From contig OY783209.1 in NCBI GenBank assembly GCA_963678705.1, forward strand, positions 4,030,001-4,094,000: 64,000 nucleotides of DNA. Reading direction: 5' to 3'. Of the stretch, positions 12,236 through 25,695 are shown piece by piece. The notes below the pieces were generated by a model that saw only the letters and a list, made by a program, of their open reading frames with translations, made no database searches and was not told the origin of the DNA. A program made the translations under genes and the position numbers. Origin of the DNA: Panorpa germanica (lineage: Eukaryota; Arthropoda; Insecta; Mecoptera; Panorpidae). Every line of letters begins with the position of its first letter. The first letter of the stretch is position 1.

Positions 12236-13692
12236 CTTACAATCAAACTTATTAGTTATAGTTTTGATTTCGTGCTACAGAGCAAACTATCGTGATATTT
12301 ATTACTGAATTTCGACGGGTTTAACTCAATATGAACTAGAATATAATTCAAATTATTGACTGGGCAATGATAATCGCTAGAAACTGACACAACTCTTATT
12401 AGTTGTCATTATGTAGTTCGCAATATGTGTCGCCGTGAGTAGGCGCTAATTGCATAAATCACTCGTTATTAGTTTTTCAAGTGAGTTACATATAAAGTTT
12501 TTAGGTTATAATACATTTAACTAAAACATTTATAATTTTCTGTTATTAATTTTGAAAATATTATAAATCTAATTACAACAGTTATAATTTAATAACATCT
12601 CGAGTAATTTATAACAATTGAACCACCACAATTCGTTTGGCAACGGAAGCAGAAGTCATAAGTACATGCTTAAAACATACATAGTGAGCGCTAGCGTTTA
12701 AAACTATTTCCTTTGTGCTGCCAGTTCAACTTAAAACAGTGAAATTACAGCCACTTTTACAAGAAGTGGTTGAAAATGATAAATTAGAAACATTTCTGTA
12801 ATATGCAAAAGGCAAACAATAAATTTAATATTAAATTAGCTTTGAATGCATTTCAAATTCTTGTTAGACTTATAGTATAATGTTTAGGGGTATTATAATA
12901 TAATTTGTATATCACCTATGATTAAATTAAGTATTGTACATATTTTATGTTTTATACTTACAATAATTGTTTTATAGACGCCATTATGCCAACACCGTCG
13001 TTCTATTTTTTGCGCAAGGCAGCCATTTTTATTTTAGTTTCTTTCTTTCCAAGTAAGAATTCCAATTTCTTTTTCACAAATTTCATGTACTCTAATTTCA
13101 CGTACTAATTAAATAAATTATAACCACCGCACACAATTAAGCCTTTGGAATGTGAAGCAACTACAAGTTCTCTTATAATTTGACTTGTCACTGATAATTT
13201 ACAACCCCTTAAAGGGGTGTGATTTAATTTATTCCACGTTTCACCTTTTGAGAGTAAATAATACTTAAGAATGTAACAACAGGGTTTACGAGTATGTCGA
13301 CGACTATCAACAAGAAACCATTTAATTTCTTTAGTCAGAATTATCACCCTTATTTTACATTTGTATCATCCCTTAGTGTCTTGTTTTGTACCACTTTTTA
13401 TTACATTCAAAGTTCATTCATCAGCTAGTGAGAAGTTAGCGTAGAAAGGTGTAAACACTCTCTGTGAATTTCAAATGTCTTAAGATTTATTTATGAATAA
13501 GATGGAAGGATCTTAAACACTGGCTGCAAGAGCGAACATTCATTCGGCTTTTGTTGACATAAAGTTTGTGCTCATTCGGCAAACATTTAGAATCCACACA
13601 CGAAGACAAGTATAGTGTCGGTAAAATACAACAGATCAAACTGTACGAATATTTGCTTCGGCCATGTTCGAGGTATCGTCCGTCAATACCTA
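12236..13692. other. intergenic, no supported gene
   Basis: AT-rich. An 80-codon minus frame at 13105-13347 and the 109-codon minus frame at 13487-13816, which runs into the foldback arm, have no recognisable domains. Confidence 0.35.
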
Positions 13693-14275
13693 TTGACAAC
13701 TGACCACTTTGGCCACGACGCCTGGTGGTCAAAAGAAGTACTAGTTCTGGTGTGCACTTGATACACAATTTTGATTGGTTTAGTATAAATTTTTTAACCG
13801 TACGGAAAAAATGCAAGTTAGATAAATTGTAGAGAATTTAAATGCGCATCTAGCCGTACTATTTTAAAAATTTAAAAAAAATATTTTACCATAGTTTTTG
13901 TGTTTTTCTGTTTTTGACCTCACGTTTTTTGACCATAACTAGGCGACAAAATCAAAAAGTCCACGTTGTTTGTTCTACAAGTTGTAAAACTTATTGTTTT
14001 AAACATATTTATACATTAGAAAAAAAAACACTTTCCATATAATTTTATGAAAAATTTGAAGAAAAACACAAAAACTATGGTAAAATATTCTTTTAAATTT
14101 TTAAAATAGTACGGCTAGATGCGCATTTAAATTCTCTACAATTTATCTAACTTGCATTTTTTCCGTACGGTTAAAAAATTTATACTAAACCAATCAAAAT
14201 TGTGTATCAAGTGCACACCAGAATTTGTACTTCTTTCGACCACCAGGCGTCGTGGCCAAAGTGGTCAGTTGTCAA
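13693..14275. repeat. 583-bp foldback DNA element with about 215-bp inverted arms
   Basis: The left arm begins TTGACAACTGACCAC and the right arm ends GTGGTCAGTTGTCAA, with TA on each outer side (13691-13692 and 14276-14277). The arms stay near-identical through the GTACGG and GCGCATTTAAATTC blocks up to the ACCATAGTTTTTGTG segment. Only about 150 bp of unpaired AT-rich centre remains. TA duplications suggest a Tc1/mariner-type non-autonomous element. A transcript would fold into a very long hairpin. Confidence 0.8.
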
Positions 14276-17200
14276 TACATACGTTCAAGTCTATGACATT
14301 AAAACATAACTTACAATGCTCAGTATGAACGTACCAGAACGTTTATTACCCATAATCAAGAACTTTTGCAAGTATTTATTTTATAGTAAACAATGTAACT
14401 GTAGTAACCTTTTTTTATTCAAACAAATGTGTCAAAAGTTTAAGCCGGCTCCAGACGATGCGGTGAAAGTTTGATTCAAATGCTTGCCTCCAACTTGTGA
14501 GTCAAATATTGGAAGATTGATATGGCAAGTTGTCCGCTACGTGGTGCTACGAATGTTTGATTGGAATGATTTATTTATTTTATTAATTTGTTGATATTAT
14601 TGACACTGACACTGTTTAACAAAAACTTTCAAGTATAAAATCTTCCATTGTTGAACGATTCGTGCAGCAGTGCATAACATGTAGATCAAGTGTGTGGTGG
14701 GGGTAAATAAATCATTTAGTTCCAGCATCGGCCACACGATGCATCCACTCATCAAGCGTCCAACGTTGGAAGGTGTTCGTAGCATCGTTTCTTACCGGCA
14801 TAACAGTACGATATGTGAATTCGACCTAACAGTTGTCAATATGTTGCGGTTTTACGGGGGACACAGTTAAATTTGAATTTCGGAACCACTTGAGTCCGTT
14901 ATATGCAAATTTCATAAAAACTAGACCGCTTATTCAATATTTTATTAGCTAAATCCGGTCTGGCATCCCTGTGGCTCAGCCTGATATGAAATAAATTTGA
15001 AAGTAAATAAAAGACACACTGACACTCTGAATTTTTATATATAAAGTTTATATTTTTATGTTAGTCCAAAGTACAAGCTCTGAGGTTAGTAATGAAATAT
15101 AATATCTGCAAAATGTCACCGCAATGACGGTTGTATGTTGATAGTTAAAAAATGGTGCGATATTTAGAATGACAACTCTTGTCAAAAGACCCTACACTCA
15201 TGATAGCTCATACAAATCTTACTCATACCTACTTATTCAAAAGAGATCCACAACCAATATGTGAACTATTAAATAGGCAACTAACAGTAAAGCATATTAT
15301 TCTTCAAAGCTCAAGGTATTTCTTGCACAGACATGACTGTAATATGTCTCAGGAATACAGGCTGATATTTGAAACAAGGAAAGTCTGAAAAACCTTATTG
15401 ACTTTATAAATTTAATCTCTTTATTTTAAGTTTGTTTACAAGTTGTAAATTTTGCTCTCAAATAAATATTAAAAAGCAGCCCGGGGGTCCTACCCATTTA
15501 CGCAAATGAACTCATGTTTGGGGTATTTGTGATCTAAATCCGCTCTTAATCACTCTGACATCAATGCTTTAACACAATCGCATACCGTTCCTTCTAAAAC
15601 TTTTGAACCTTTGGTATTAGAACATAAATAAAATAAATTTACAGAATTAGAAGCACTGTCCATTATACTCCTGCAAAAAAAGAAAAGAAGCTGTGTACCA
15701 GCAGATAAAGAAAGTATAAAAAAAAACAAGTTGATACTCCAGCTAAGGTTTTCTAAAACCCGTAAAGTTTGGATTTGTTTTAAACTGCTGGATCTGCTGG
15801 ATGTGCTGCGGTCTGCGATGGTGCTATCAGAGTCCGATAACTTTTTTTTTTGTAAGTCTTTAATATCTTTAAATATCATATGTGAGCTTTGCGGTTGTAT
15901 TTGTATTGGTGTTAGTTCTATCGAAAATATATTTTTCATCGCCCACTTCAAATATTTGCTGAGACACAGTTTTAGAGATTTTAAATTTCATTTTTCTACA
16001 GTGCGAGGATAATATTATATTTTAGTGTTTTTTGTAAATAATCTTTAAGCCTGTCTGAGTTTACTGAATCTTAGTTTTTTGCTTACTTTTAAGGGGTTAC
16101 ACCACGGCGCTTTTAAATACTAGCAAAGTTTTCCTACTATGGTACCTACAAGTTCATTTTGTTGTGTTATCTAAAATTAATTGATGAACACTCCTCTACA
16201 GTTTTAGGCGGTATACTAATTCTAAGTTACTATTCGGTTTTCTTAAGCTCTTGCGTATATATAACTTCGTAGTTCCTAGGCTAGACTTTTATTACGTTGA
16301 AGAACTTTTCTTTTTGACGGAATCTTCAAGTATCCTTATTATGATAAGATAGCTAGACATAAAAAAATAGAACCAAACAGAATACTAGAACAATTATTAC
16401 TTAAGATCGATGTGATTGCTGCGATCACAAAATTGTTTCTCCTGTTGCTTTCCCAATTTAGTGCTGAACAAGCCATCGTTCGATAGTTCTCGAGTTTCCT
16501 CGGATGCTCCCCGGAGGTAGTAGGAAAGCTTTCCAAGAAAACTTTACCTGAAACTAGTCTGGGTTACACAGATCACAGTCCATTCATTCTAACATATTGA
16601 TACATTAATTGTGCACATTTGAGATTAATTGGAAAACGAAAATTAGTTTTCAGTGGCAGCGCAGTTTGGGAACAATGTAGCTAAAGAGCTAGAACGATGA
16701 AATGTAATATGCGGGGTTTCTATAAACTCTAAATTTCCAATGGCGGCGGTCGCTAGGAGACAAAAACAAAAATATAGAATAAAGAGAGATTCATTCTGGC
16801 TTCTGAGTACTGGCAAATTAGATCGTTGTGCCTAAAAATAATGGTGGTAAATAGGGAGGGGAAGCGGGTGGACTGTAGATATAAAGGTCTAATTACGAAA
16901 ATGAATTTCTTGTAGGTTGGCGCGCTGGAGGCTTTTTAATTAGAATAAATGTAAAATAATCTAAAAATAGATTTATATTAGTGAACAATTACTTAAAATA
17001 TTTTAATATGTAATCAGAAATATCATATACACGTTGCTTTGTGACGGGATGTAGCGCTAGTACCTTTATATTTATCTAAGAACTTCTCGCTTCTTCGTGA
17101 GTGTGAGAATACGAGACATCCTTTGATCACTTCCATCTTACACTCCCTGCTGAGAAACTCAGCCTGTTAATCACTTTCTGTACGAATCTCTTATGTCACC

Positions 17201-17473
17201 GTAATCTGCTTTGCCTCTTATCTCGTTCCCTTTATACTTTGTAGAATCAGTTTTTATTATATTAAGTTTCCATCTGGTGACGGAACTCCAGACCAATGAG
17301 TCTACTACCTTCCATGCAAACGGGAGCTTTGGTATACTTCATTTGCTATCAATTTGTCATAATTAGAAAATCTTGTAGTTTCGTTGTCTTCAGTACCGGT
17401 GCCTATTAATATAAAAATTATAATTATTAATTATATCCAAAAACTGACGGAGGTATAGCTATTTAAAATTTGA
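14276..17473. other. intergenic with weak transposon hints
   Basis: GCCGGCTCCAGACGATGCGG at about 14443 looks like the outer end of a DNA transposon (PIF/Harbinger ends are often GC-rich like this), but I found no partner end. A 133-codon minus frame at 15951-15550, with a Ser-rich middle and a hydrophobic stretch, has no domain I recognise and may be a transposon accessory-protein relic. The rest is AT-rich. Confidence 0.3.
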
Positions 17474-17925
17474 ATGGACTTGTGTCCTCATTTTTTAGTG
17501 GTTGATTTTTCAATTGTTGATTGAAATTGATGTTAATAAACGTGTATTGGCTGTGTCTGTTTTTTTGAATATCTAAATGTTGACGGAGATATGCAATTAA
17601 AAAATTGAATTGTAGTTTTAGCGTTAGAGATGGTCGGCCATTTGTATGACGTGAAATGCATTTATACGTCAGTTATTTGTTGAGTATGACGTCACAGAAG
17701 AAATAAGTAATTGAGATTGTTTTTCCTTTACCGTAGCAATCATAACATCACACACGTCACTCATCGGACCTCACACGCAGATTTATTTTTTATAACTTTG
17801 TATCCCTTTAATTATTAAACTCTTTTAATTGTTAATACATTTAATATTACGACTTATGAAAAATTAATTAGACATTTGAGGTCCTGATAGCCACCTTTAT
17901 CAATATATAGATATTGAGTCATGGT
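17474..17925 (+). repeat. TIR repeat family, partial copy
   Basis: Begins ATGGACTTGTGTCCTCATTT and follows the 34918-35554 copy through the GTCGGCCA and TGACGTGAAATGCATTT blocks, then diverges before the right-hand TIR. Just upstream (17430-17470) is a second fragment resembling the divergent copy at 27549. Confidence 0.65.
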
Positions 17926-20742
17926 TTAGAAACGTATTATAGTAATTATCGATTTTTGGTAAAATTGAAAACAAATGTACTATAGTAACCATTCTGTCAG
18001 TTCTCGTGCTTCAACTTGAACCACCACCATATCTTTCCATCTACCTTTTTTCTTTTATTGAACTTCTAAGTAATATCTTTTACTTTTAATGTAATTTACA
18101 CGGTGTGACAAGCCTTATATATACTCGGAACTCGGAAGGTAGATATTGCTAGTTAGTTATATCAACTTTTAATATAGATGACGTACAAAAAAGTTATTTT
18201 GATAGATCTTATCTGGTATAAGATCTCAATTGATATGTTTATATTTTGCTCTATAAAATATCCTGAAATGAAAGATTAATTTCGCTATGTAGAGTGGCTT
18301 TAAAGGAATCTAGTAATTAATAATTATCAAAATTAAGTTTTATTATTTAACTTAATCAACTTGCTGCGTGAACGCTACGAACCGAAGCACGTTGGGGGCA
18401 TGTTAATCGGAAGTAAGATTTTCAAGAATTCAGTCGCTATAAGCATTTCTCGGTTTTTTGTGCGAAAATTTTGTAAACACTATGATTCTTCGATTATTGC
18501 ACGGAGAAGATTCAGTAATCATCATCATTAATTACGTAATCGAATATTTTTGTCGTTAATTAAATGTAATTACTTTTTACATGTTATTCTAGTATTACCA
18601 AATCGTTAAATGTTACCGTAATCGTTAAATGATTATTATACTTCTTATCTTCTCTTACTTACATCACTGAGTGTACAGAATACTGACCTAGAACGATTCA
18701 AGTGAACTGAAGCGTTCAGAGTTCAATCCGTGGTACTTTTATTGATACTATTAATTTTCTCGTCACATTCTTCTTCTTGGAATCATTCTCTTTCTTTATC
18801 TAAATCTTGCTGTTCTTTTCTGACTGTATCAGTGCATCTGGTGCATTCTTACTTCAATTTTAGCTTTTACTAATGAAATATGTTATTTATGAATATAATA
18901 TGTTTATTAATGAAAATGGAGATAATTTCGTCTAAAATTGATACTTTATAATCCTTTAATCCTTGATGTCTTGATCTTCTTACATAGTTTTATTCTGTTA
19001 GTTCGAGAAAAGGTAATTATTATTACTCAAATAGTAATAAAATAGGTTATAAAACGTTGAAATGTTCTCCTTACAAAATTTTGTTCAATTTTTTTTTACT
19101 CAAAAAGCAATAAACATTGAATATTTGGTATTTCTACGTAGGAGGTCATTTATAAAATACTGATTCTCTCATGTCAGGTCTTGTCTCATCCTTTCCGTTA
19201 TGACATCCCTCATTTCAAAATAAAAATATTCGATTCAGTTTTTTTTGCATGTTGAATTTTAGATTTCACAAATTCAAGTTTCAAGTGTAGTACACCAACA
19301 TAGAGATCTGTTTAATCAATTTATTATCTCTTATATTAGTCGTGGTGACGAAAGGGGATGAACAATGTGTAAAAAGATGTGATATTGGAAGGAGGAGTAG
19401 TGATTATTTTCATGATGTTACATCTAATCTAAAATTCGACTTCCAAAGAAGCAAGTCAAACGTGTGACATTATAACGCTATTGATACGCTAAATACCATT
19501 AAACCATACTATCCTTGACACATCCAGTATTTCAATGATGAGCTAAATAAGAACGAGACGTGATAAGGTTAAAAACCCCTCCAATTATTGTGTGACGTAA
19601 TTTATAAATAACTCCAAATTATTATTTAAAAGTTCAAGTAATATTCTTAGCAAGAAACAAATTACAATTGCTGTTAACTTATTGATAAATAAATGTTCTG
19701 TGTGTAAATTTAGCCAGGTGTTTTATTTCACCTTTAGTGAAGACAGTTCAATGAAAAGACAACATATTGTTCCAGAAAACCAATTATCCTACTCGTATGT
19801 ATATTTAATGTATACCACAGCAATTTACCCGTGTTCAACATTTCTAATTTACTGTTTCCCACCGAAAGTCTGGAAAAAGAAATAAAGGTGGCGCGGCTGG
19901 CGTATGTAACATTGTTCATAAATAAATATATTTCATTAAATTATAAACCAAAACAATATATTGTTGTAATTTACCACATTAACTCAAATAAATTGTGTAG
20001 ACATATTTTTTCTCCCGTTCTTTTACAAGTGTAGCTGGTGTAGTGTTGCTGGAGACGATGGTAATCAGTGGAGCTTGTAGCTAGTAACCTGCAGCAGGAC
20101 TCAGTGGCCGCGGACATAAATCTCAACTAAAACAGAAGTATCACAGTGTGGAGCACTGGAGCACAGAGACATGTTGATCAGGACCGTGCGGGGCGGGAAG
20201 GGATAATGTAGGAACATGTTCTTGTTTTCATGTTTTAATATAAACCAGGCAAGACGCATTTTTATTGTTAGCTGCTGGAACGTATGAATCAATCACGCTT
20301 CAAGATCTAATGTTTAATATCTAACCTCGATCGGAAACATATTCCTTTTAACTTAGACAAAAAACACAGCTTGGTAATTATTAGGATATTTAAGAAAATA
20401 CGTTACTATTAATTTAATATTATAGTATTTTAAAATCTATATTTCCTGAGTCGGCTCTGCTTTTACCTCCCGTAGATTGCATTCGTCCATCTACCACCCC
20501 CTGGAGCTCCACCAGCTGAGATCACTTAATCTAAGAACTTCAGAAAATGTTACATTTAAAAAGAAAACTAAAATCTAACAATAACGTAAATAATAGTTTT
20601 AAAAGACTTTATACGACATTATCGCTTTTAACTTTTTACATCGTTGATTGATTGCATGATCATAAAACGGTGGTTTTACTACTGAAAATAGTAACAACCT
20701 TGACAAAAGTAGCAAACATGTTGTGACAAAGTGACAAAGCCA
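17926..20742. other. intergenic between the repeat-rich region and tubulin A
   Basis: Mostly AT-rich with no coding frame I can support. A more GC-rich patch at 20030-20220 has no recognisable content. Confidence 0.35.
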
Positions 20743-20895
20743 TAGAATATTGTTTAACGTTTTATTATTTTTTTATAACAAGTATTACAAAAACCAATCC
20801 GCAACTAAACCAAACCTCCTACCCGCCATTCAAAGTTCCCATTACTTTCCCGTTGCCTCAGTTTCCCATACAATTATATTTTCTTCATTTAAGAT
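20743..20895 (-). other. 3' UTR of tubulin A, homologous to that of D
   Basis: Read on minus, the 150 bases after the stop align with 30196-30350 after the D stop. Shared strings include TATGGGAAACT, GGTTTAGTTGC and TTTTTGTAATAC. Untranslated sequence this similar indicates a fairly recent A/D duplication or a constrained UTR. A minus-strand AATAAA lies at 20761-20766. Confidence 0.7.
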
Positions 20896-22394
20896 TTAGA
20901 AGTCTTCTCCACATGGCGTTTCATCACTCATTGCAACTTCTTCGTAATCTTTCTCCAGCCCAGCAATATCTTCTCTAGCTTCACTAAACTCTCCCTCTTC
21001 CATTCCTTCTCCGACATACCAATGAACGAATGCTCTCTTTGAATACATGAAATCAAATTTACAACTTAATCGTGCAAAAGATTCAACAAGTGCCGTTGTA
21101 TTTGCCAACATACAACAAGACCTCTGCACCTTGGCAAGATCACCACCTGGTACCATAGTGGGAGGCTGATAATTAATGCCTACTTTAAATCCAGTTGGAC
21201 ACCAATCTACAAACTGTACACAACGTCTGCACTTTAATTGCATTATTGCGTAATTTATATCCTTGGCTACAACATCGCCGCGGTAGAGCATGCAGCAGGC
21301 CATGTACTTCCCATGTCTGGGGTCGACCTTCACCAAGGCATTAGTTGGTTCAAACGAAGCCATTGTTATTTCCGCTGTGTCCAGGTATTCATGGTAAGCT
21401 TTATCTACAGACACGATTGGTGAATACACTATCAATGGGAAATGTATTCTTGGGTATGGAACTAAATTCGTTTGAAATTCAGAAAAGTCAACAGTTAATG
21501 GACCATCAAATCTCATTGGCGCTGTAATGGAAGACGTGGTTTGAGCGATGAGCCTATTTAGGTTGGTATACGTTGGACGTTCAATATCCAAATTCCTTCG
21601 ACATATATCATATAGAGCTTCGTTATCATTAATGATTGCAATATCACTCACATCCATTGTAGAATGAGCGCACAGGATTGCATTGTATGGCTCAACAACA
21701 GCTGTTGATATTTGCGGGCATGGATAAAGCATAAATTGTATTTTACCCTTTTTACCATAATCGATAGCAATCCTCTCTAATAAAAGTGAAGTAAGACCTG
21801 AGCCAGTACCACCACCATAAGAATGAAAAATAAAAAATCCCTGTAAGGCGTCACATTGATCTGTCAATTTACGTATCCTGTCCAGAGTAAGATCCAACAT
21901 TTCCTTGCCGATTGTATAATGACCACGAGCGTAGTTGTTTGCTGCGTCTTCCTTGCCAGTGATCAAGGTTTCTGGATGGAACAGATTTCTATATACTCCA
22001 GAACGAACTTCGTCTAAAAATATTTGCAATGTTATATTTTAGATTATATTGTATTAATTAAAATATGAAATATTTTGTAATCTTACCAACAACGGTAGGT
22101 TCAAGGTCCACCATTAAATTTCGGGGAACATGTTTTCCTGTTTCAGATTCATTGAAGAATACGCCAGCAGATTCTTCTACATCTGGACCATCTGGGCCAA
22201 CAGTGGTACATATTTTTCCGTCTGGTTGAATCCCGTGTTCGAGACAATACAGCTCCCAGCACGCGTTCCCAATTTGGACTCCTCCTTGGCCAATGTGTAA
22301 AGATATAATTTCCCTCTGTAAGAATTATATATATTCAGAAATATATAACTTATTATTATATTATATATTCTTATATTAAAAACATTACCGCCAT
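20896..22394 (-). CDS. alpha-tubulin A (divergent), 3 exons, 450 aa
   Basis: Alpha subunit of the tubulin dimer, building block of microtubules. Exons: 22394-22389 (ATG GCG), 22315-22087, 22013-20896. The tubulin GTP-binding signature GGGTGSG and the catalytic Glu254 context ([12 protein letters not shown]) are present, so it should be able to polymerise. Odd features: the N-terminus reads MAREII because the first exon has two codons; the luminal loop is rewritten so that Lys40, the acetylation site, is absent; the tail ends CGEDF, so the last residue is Phe rather than Tyr. It is closest to D, sharing coding sequence, 3' UTR and upstream elements. It is divergently oriented to B. The alternative of a GC donor directly after ATG would give the more usual N-terminus, but a GT follows GCG. 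Confidence 0.93.
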
Positions 22395-22448
22395 TTTATT
22401 ATTCAAATATAAGTAACACTTAAGAAATTAAATTTAGGAAACTTTCAC

Positions 22449-22473
22449 AACCCCCTAATAATTAGCTAACCCC
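22449..22473 (-). promoter_or_regulatory. G-rich upstream element shared by A, D and I
   Basis: Read on minus, GGGGTTAGCTAATTA runs into TTAGGGGGTT, 55-79 nt upstream of the A start codon. D has a close match at 60-84 nt upstream, and I a shorter one. Similar position and sequence suggest a promoter or 5' UTR element. The binding factor is unknown. Confidence 0.45.
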
Positions 22474-22603
22474 TCAAATAATAGTTAAGTCAACCCTAAA
22501 AGCAAATTACAAAATTTATATGCTTCGTAATGAGCAACCCATGACCTATATTAATTACAACAATGCCATTTTGCAATTGTTTGATTTTGTTCATTAAACG
22601 CTA

Positions 22604-22633
22604 ATTGGTTAAGACTGCTTGGTTTTCTATTGG
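22604..22633 (-). promoter_or_regulatory. paired CCAAT boxes upstream of tubulin A
   Basis: Two ATTGG on plus (CCAAT on minus) at 22604-22608 and 22629-22633, 25 nt apart and 210-239 nt upstream of the ATG. CCAAT is the NF-Y site. The same arrangement recurs at most genes of the array. Confidence 0.5.
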
Positions 22634-23580
22634 TTGTTTCTATATAGTTTTGATCACAGACTATACTAGTTTTGATAACAACAAGTAAAATTATACATGC
22701 TAGGCATCGGAACATGAAAGATTTATGGAAATGTATGAATAATACAGCTTTAATTTTAAATTAAACAAGGACGACATCAAAGGGAACGACTTTTTTTTTT
22801 GAATTTGTAACGCCATTTTTTAGCAAATTTTATATCTTCTTAATCTTTAGTAGTTTCGAACCTTTCGCTTTTGCTATAGTCAAGACGTATGCAATACTTG
22901 CAGGTGACGCACAGTTTTCGTTAGTGATAGATGGCGCTGCGGCCATTTTGTATCAGCTCTCGGGTTGTCTCGGGTAGACAACAGTTCGTATCTATCGAGC
23001 GAACCAGCAATGTGCAATAGAATCCAGTGAATTAAACTTTATTAATTAGTAAATGTTAAGAGATTGTGTGAATGTGAGATTTTCTATGCAACACCAGCAG
23101 CAACTGCGCGATTCGTATAAGTGTTTGTGATTTCACACGCTACTATTACATAAATCAGTAAGCCAATTGTCTGACTGTGCTTCAATTCTAAATACAGTCC
23201 ACCAAAACACAAAGATAGCTTGTGCGAGGAAGACGAAACACATTGACTTCAGTCTGTACGCATCAGGAATAATAAAAGCTATTTGTTATTCTTAAATATG
23301 GTAGAGTTAAAACTTAAGTCATTCCTTCAAAGGTGCAGGTAACACCGGTAACACTAATTACATATTACTGCTACTAATACCGTCAATGAGACAGTTGGAC
23401 TATCAAAGTCAATGAGAATGACGTATTATTTCAATATCCAGTAACTTATAATAAACAAAATCTAGTTGCAAAATCTATTATTTTTAGTCTTTATTGGAAT
23501 ATATATTTTTATATTAATAATATTGTATATATTTACAAATAGTTATTTATAGAAATATACTCAAATAGTATACTCAAGAA

Positions 23581-25063
23581 ATGGTAAAAGCTTTTACCAT
23601 ATAATTCACAATGTTTCATATGAATTCTCTAAAACTATTAAAATTTATAGAAGGAATGCTTGACCGTACATGTCGGCCAGGGAGGCGTACAAATTGGCAA
23701 TGCATGCTGGGAGCTTTATTGCCTTGAGCATGGAATTCACCCTGATGGCCATATGGGTTCTGCAAAAACCTTTAAAGGAGGAGATGATTCAGCAACAACG
23801 TTTTTTAGTGAAACTGGAGCTGGAAAATTTGTTCCCAGAACAGTTTTAGTAGATCTAGAGGCAACGGTAGTAGGTAAAGGATATTCTGTTTTAGTTGATA
23901 TACCATTCTTCATGAAAATATAATTATCATGATAATTATTAGATGAAGTAAGAACTGGGACGTACCGCCAGCTTTTTCACCCAGAGACAATGTTAAGTGG
24001 TAAGGAAGATGCAGCTAATAATTATGCACGAGGTCACTACACCATTGGGAAGGAGATGTTGGACCTAACCCTGGACAGAGTACGAAGATTAGCTGATCAA
24101 TGTGGTTCTCTGCAAGGATTTATGATGTTTCACTCATTTGGGGGTGGAACTGGGTCTGGGTTTACATCTCTTCTTCTAGAACGTCTTTCGGTGGATTATA
24201 TGAAGAAGTCTAAAATAGAGTTCATGATCTATCCTTGTCCTCAAATAGCGACTTCCGTTGTTGAACCGTACAACTCAATTCTGTGTGCACATTCAACGAT
24301 GGAAGTGACAGACTGTGCTTTCATGGTCGACAATGAAGCACTGTACGATATATGTCGGCGTAATTTAGACATTGAACGACCTACGTACACAAATCTAAAC
24401 AGAATGTTGGCACAAGTAGTATCCTCAATTACAGCTTCTTTACGTTTCGATGGAGCTTTGAATGTTGATTTTACAGAGTTCCAAACCAACTTGGTTCCAT
24501 ATCCAAGAATTCACTTTCCTCTAGCACTGTATGCGCCAATCATATCCGCTGAGAAAGCTTACCATGAACTTATGAACACTGCAGAAATATCAATCGCTTG
24601 TTTTGAGCCGTCTAGTTCAATGGTTAGAGTAGATCCGCGACATGGGAAATACATGGCTTGCTGCATGCTGTTCCGTGGTGACGTTGTTCCAAAAGACGTG
24701 AACTCGGTGATTGCTTCCATTAAATCGAAACGGTCAATTCAGTTCGTCGATTGGTGCCCCACTGGATTCAAAATTGGATTAAATTATCAACCACCAACAG
24801 TGGTACCTGGTGGCGACTTAGCAAAAGTTCAGAGGGCAGTTACAATGCTGGCGAATACAACAGCCATTGCAGAAGCCTTTTCTAGGCTTAACTACAAATT
24901 CGATTTAATGTTTTCTAAGAGAGCTTTCGTACATTGGTATGTTGGTGAAGGAATGGAGGAAGGAGAATTTTCTGAAGCGCGAGAAAACTTAGCGGGCCTT
25001 GAAAAGGATTACCACGAAGTTGGAATGGACTCTGGAGAACCTGAAGGAGAAGAGGAACGGTAG
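23581..25063 (+). CDS. alpha-tubulin B, 3 exons, 448 aa
   Basis: Alpha-tubulin with exons 23581-23583 (ATG only), 23651-23873 and 23943-25063. The first exon could instead be the ATG|GT at 23298-23300; the protein would be the same. It carries GGGTGSG and Glu254 in [12 protein letters not shown]. The start is MKEC, where other animals usually have MREC, and Lys40 is kept within an altered loop (HMGSAK). The tail ends EGEEER, with Arg instead of Tyr last. It stands somewhat apart from the E-H group, with changes such as MNTAEIS and AFSRLNYKF. It lies head-to-head with A and tail-to-tail with C. Confidence 0.94.
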
Positions 25064-25695
25064 AAGATTTTATATTAGCGGCGCAATATTGATATTTTTA
25101 TGTTATTGTCGCAATATTTATTTATAATATTATAAAATTAGAACAGAAACTAACTAATGATTTATTTTGGAATAGTTGTCTTTTAATAATAGTATAAAAA
25201 ATAGTGTTTTTATAAATTTCATGAATTCCGGTACGAATTTGATTATAGCAACTTTTATAGTTTTTCTTTTTTCAATTTTCCTTGAAAATATATTTATGTA
25301 GATAAAATTTTTTAAGTATAAAATGCTTAACAACCATTCTTGCGTTATTTTCAAAAAATAATATGAAACTTGTTTTGAAAAATATAATAAGATTGTTGTG
25401 TGATAAATATTTAAATACATAATTTCATTTCTTTAAAATCGAAAACTTTCTACACAATTGTTACAACAGTTGAAATTTAACTTCCACGTATTTCTGAAGG
25501 AGCTTTTTGTTTACTCCTTTCTCCTAAAAGTTGATATCCGAAAGATTAAAATGTGTAAAGTAAAATAAGAAATTAAAAAAAAAATAATTCTTTATTTGCA
25601 AATAGTTACATTAAAATATAACGTATACATAAACACTGCTGCTAAATAAATAATACCTTTATACATTTAGTTTTTATTAAAATGCGTTCAGATTG
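25064..25695. other. convergent intergenic region between tubulins B and C
   Basis: Holds the 3' UTRs of both genes. For C, a minus-strand AATAAA is at 25673-25678, close to the stop. No gene is seen. Confidence 0.45.

Larger units (their letters stand above)
22395..23580. other. shared upstream region between divergent tubulins A and B
   Basis: About 1.2 kb between two start codons pointing away from each other. The A side holds the G-rich element and paired CCAAT boxes listed separately. The B side (22870-23290) is less AT-rich and may include a B transcription start and 5' UTR. A CCAAT is at 23163-23167. A second ATG|GT at 23298-23300 could be the true B first exon. Confidence 0.5.

Noticed and set aside
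15550-15951. A 133-codon minus frame as a gene
   Set aside because: Ser-rich with a hydrophobic patch but no domain; could be a transposon relic. Not supported as a real gene.
24241-24489. Minus-strand frames inside tubulin exons (also near 21238, 25693, 29564, 34100, 36579, 38960 and 39396)
   Set aside because: They recur at the same places in each paralog and simply mirror the conserved sense coding sequence.
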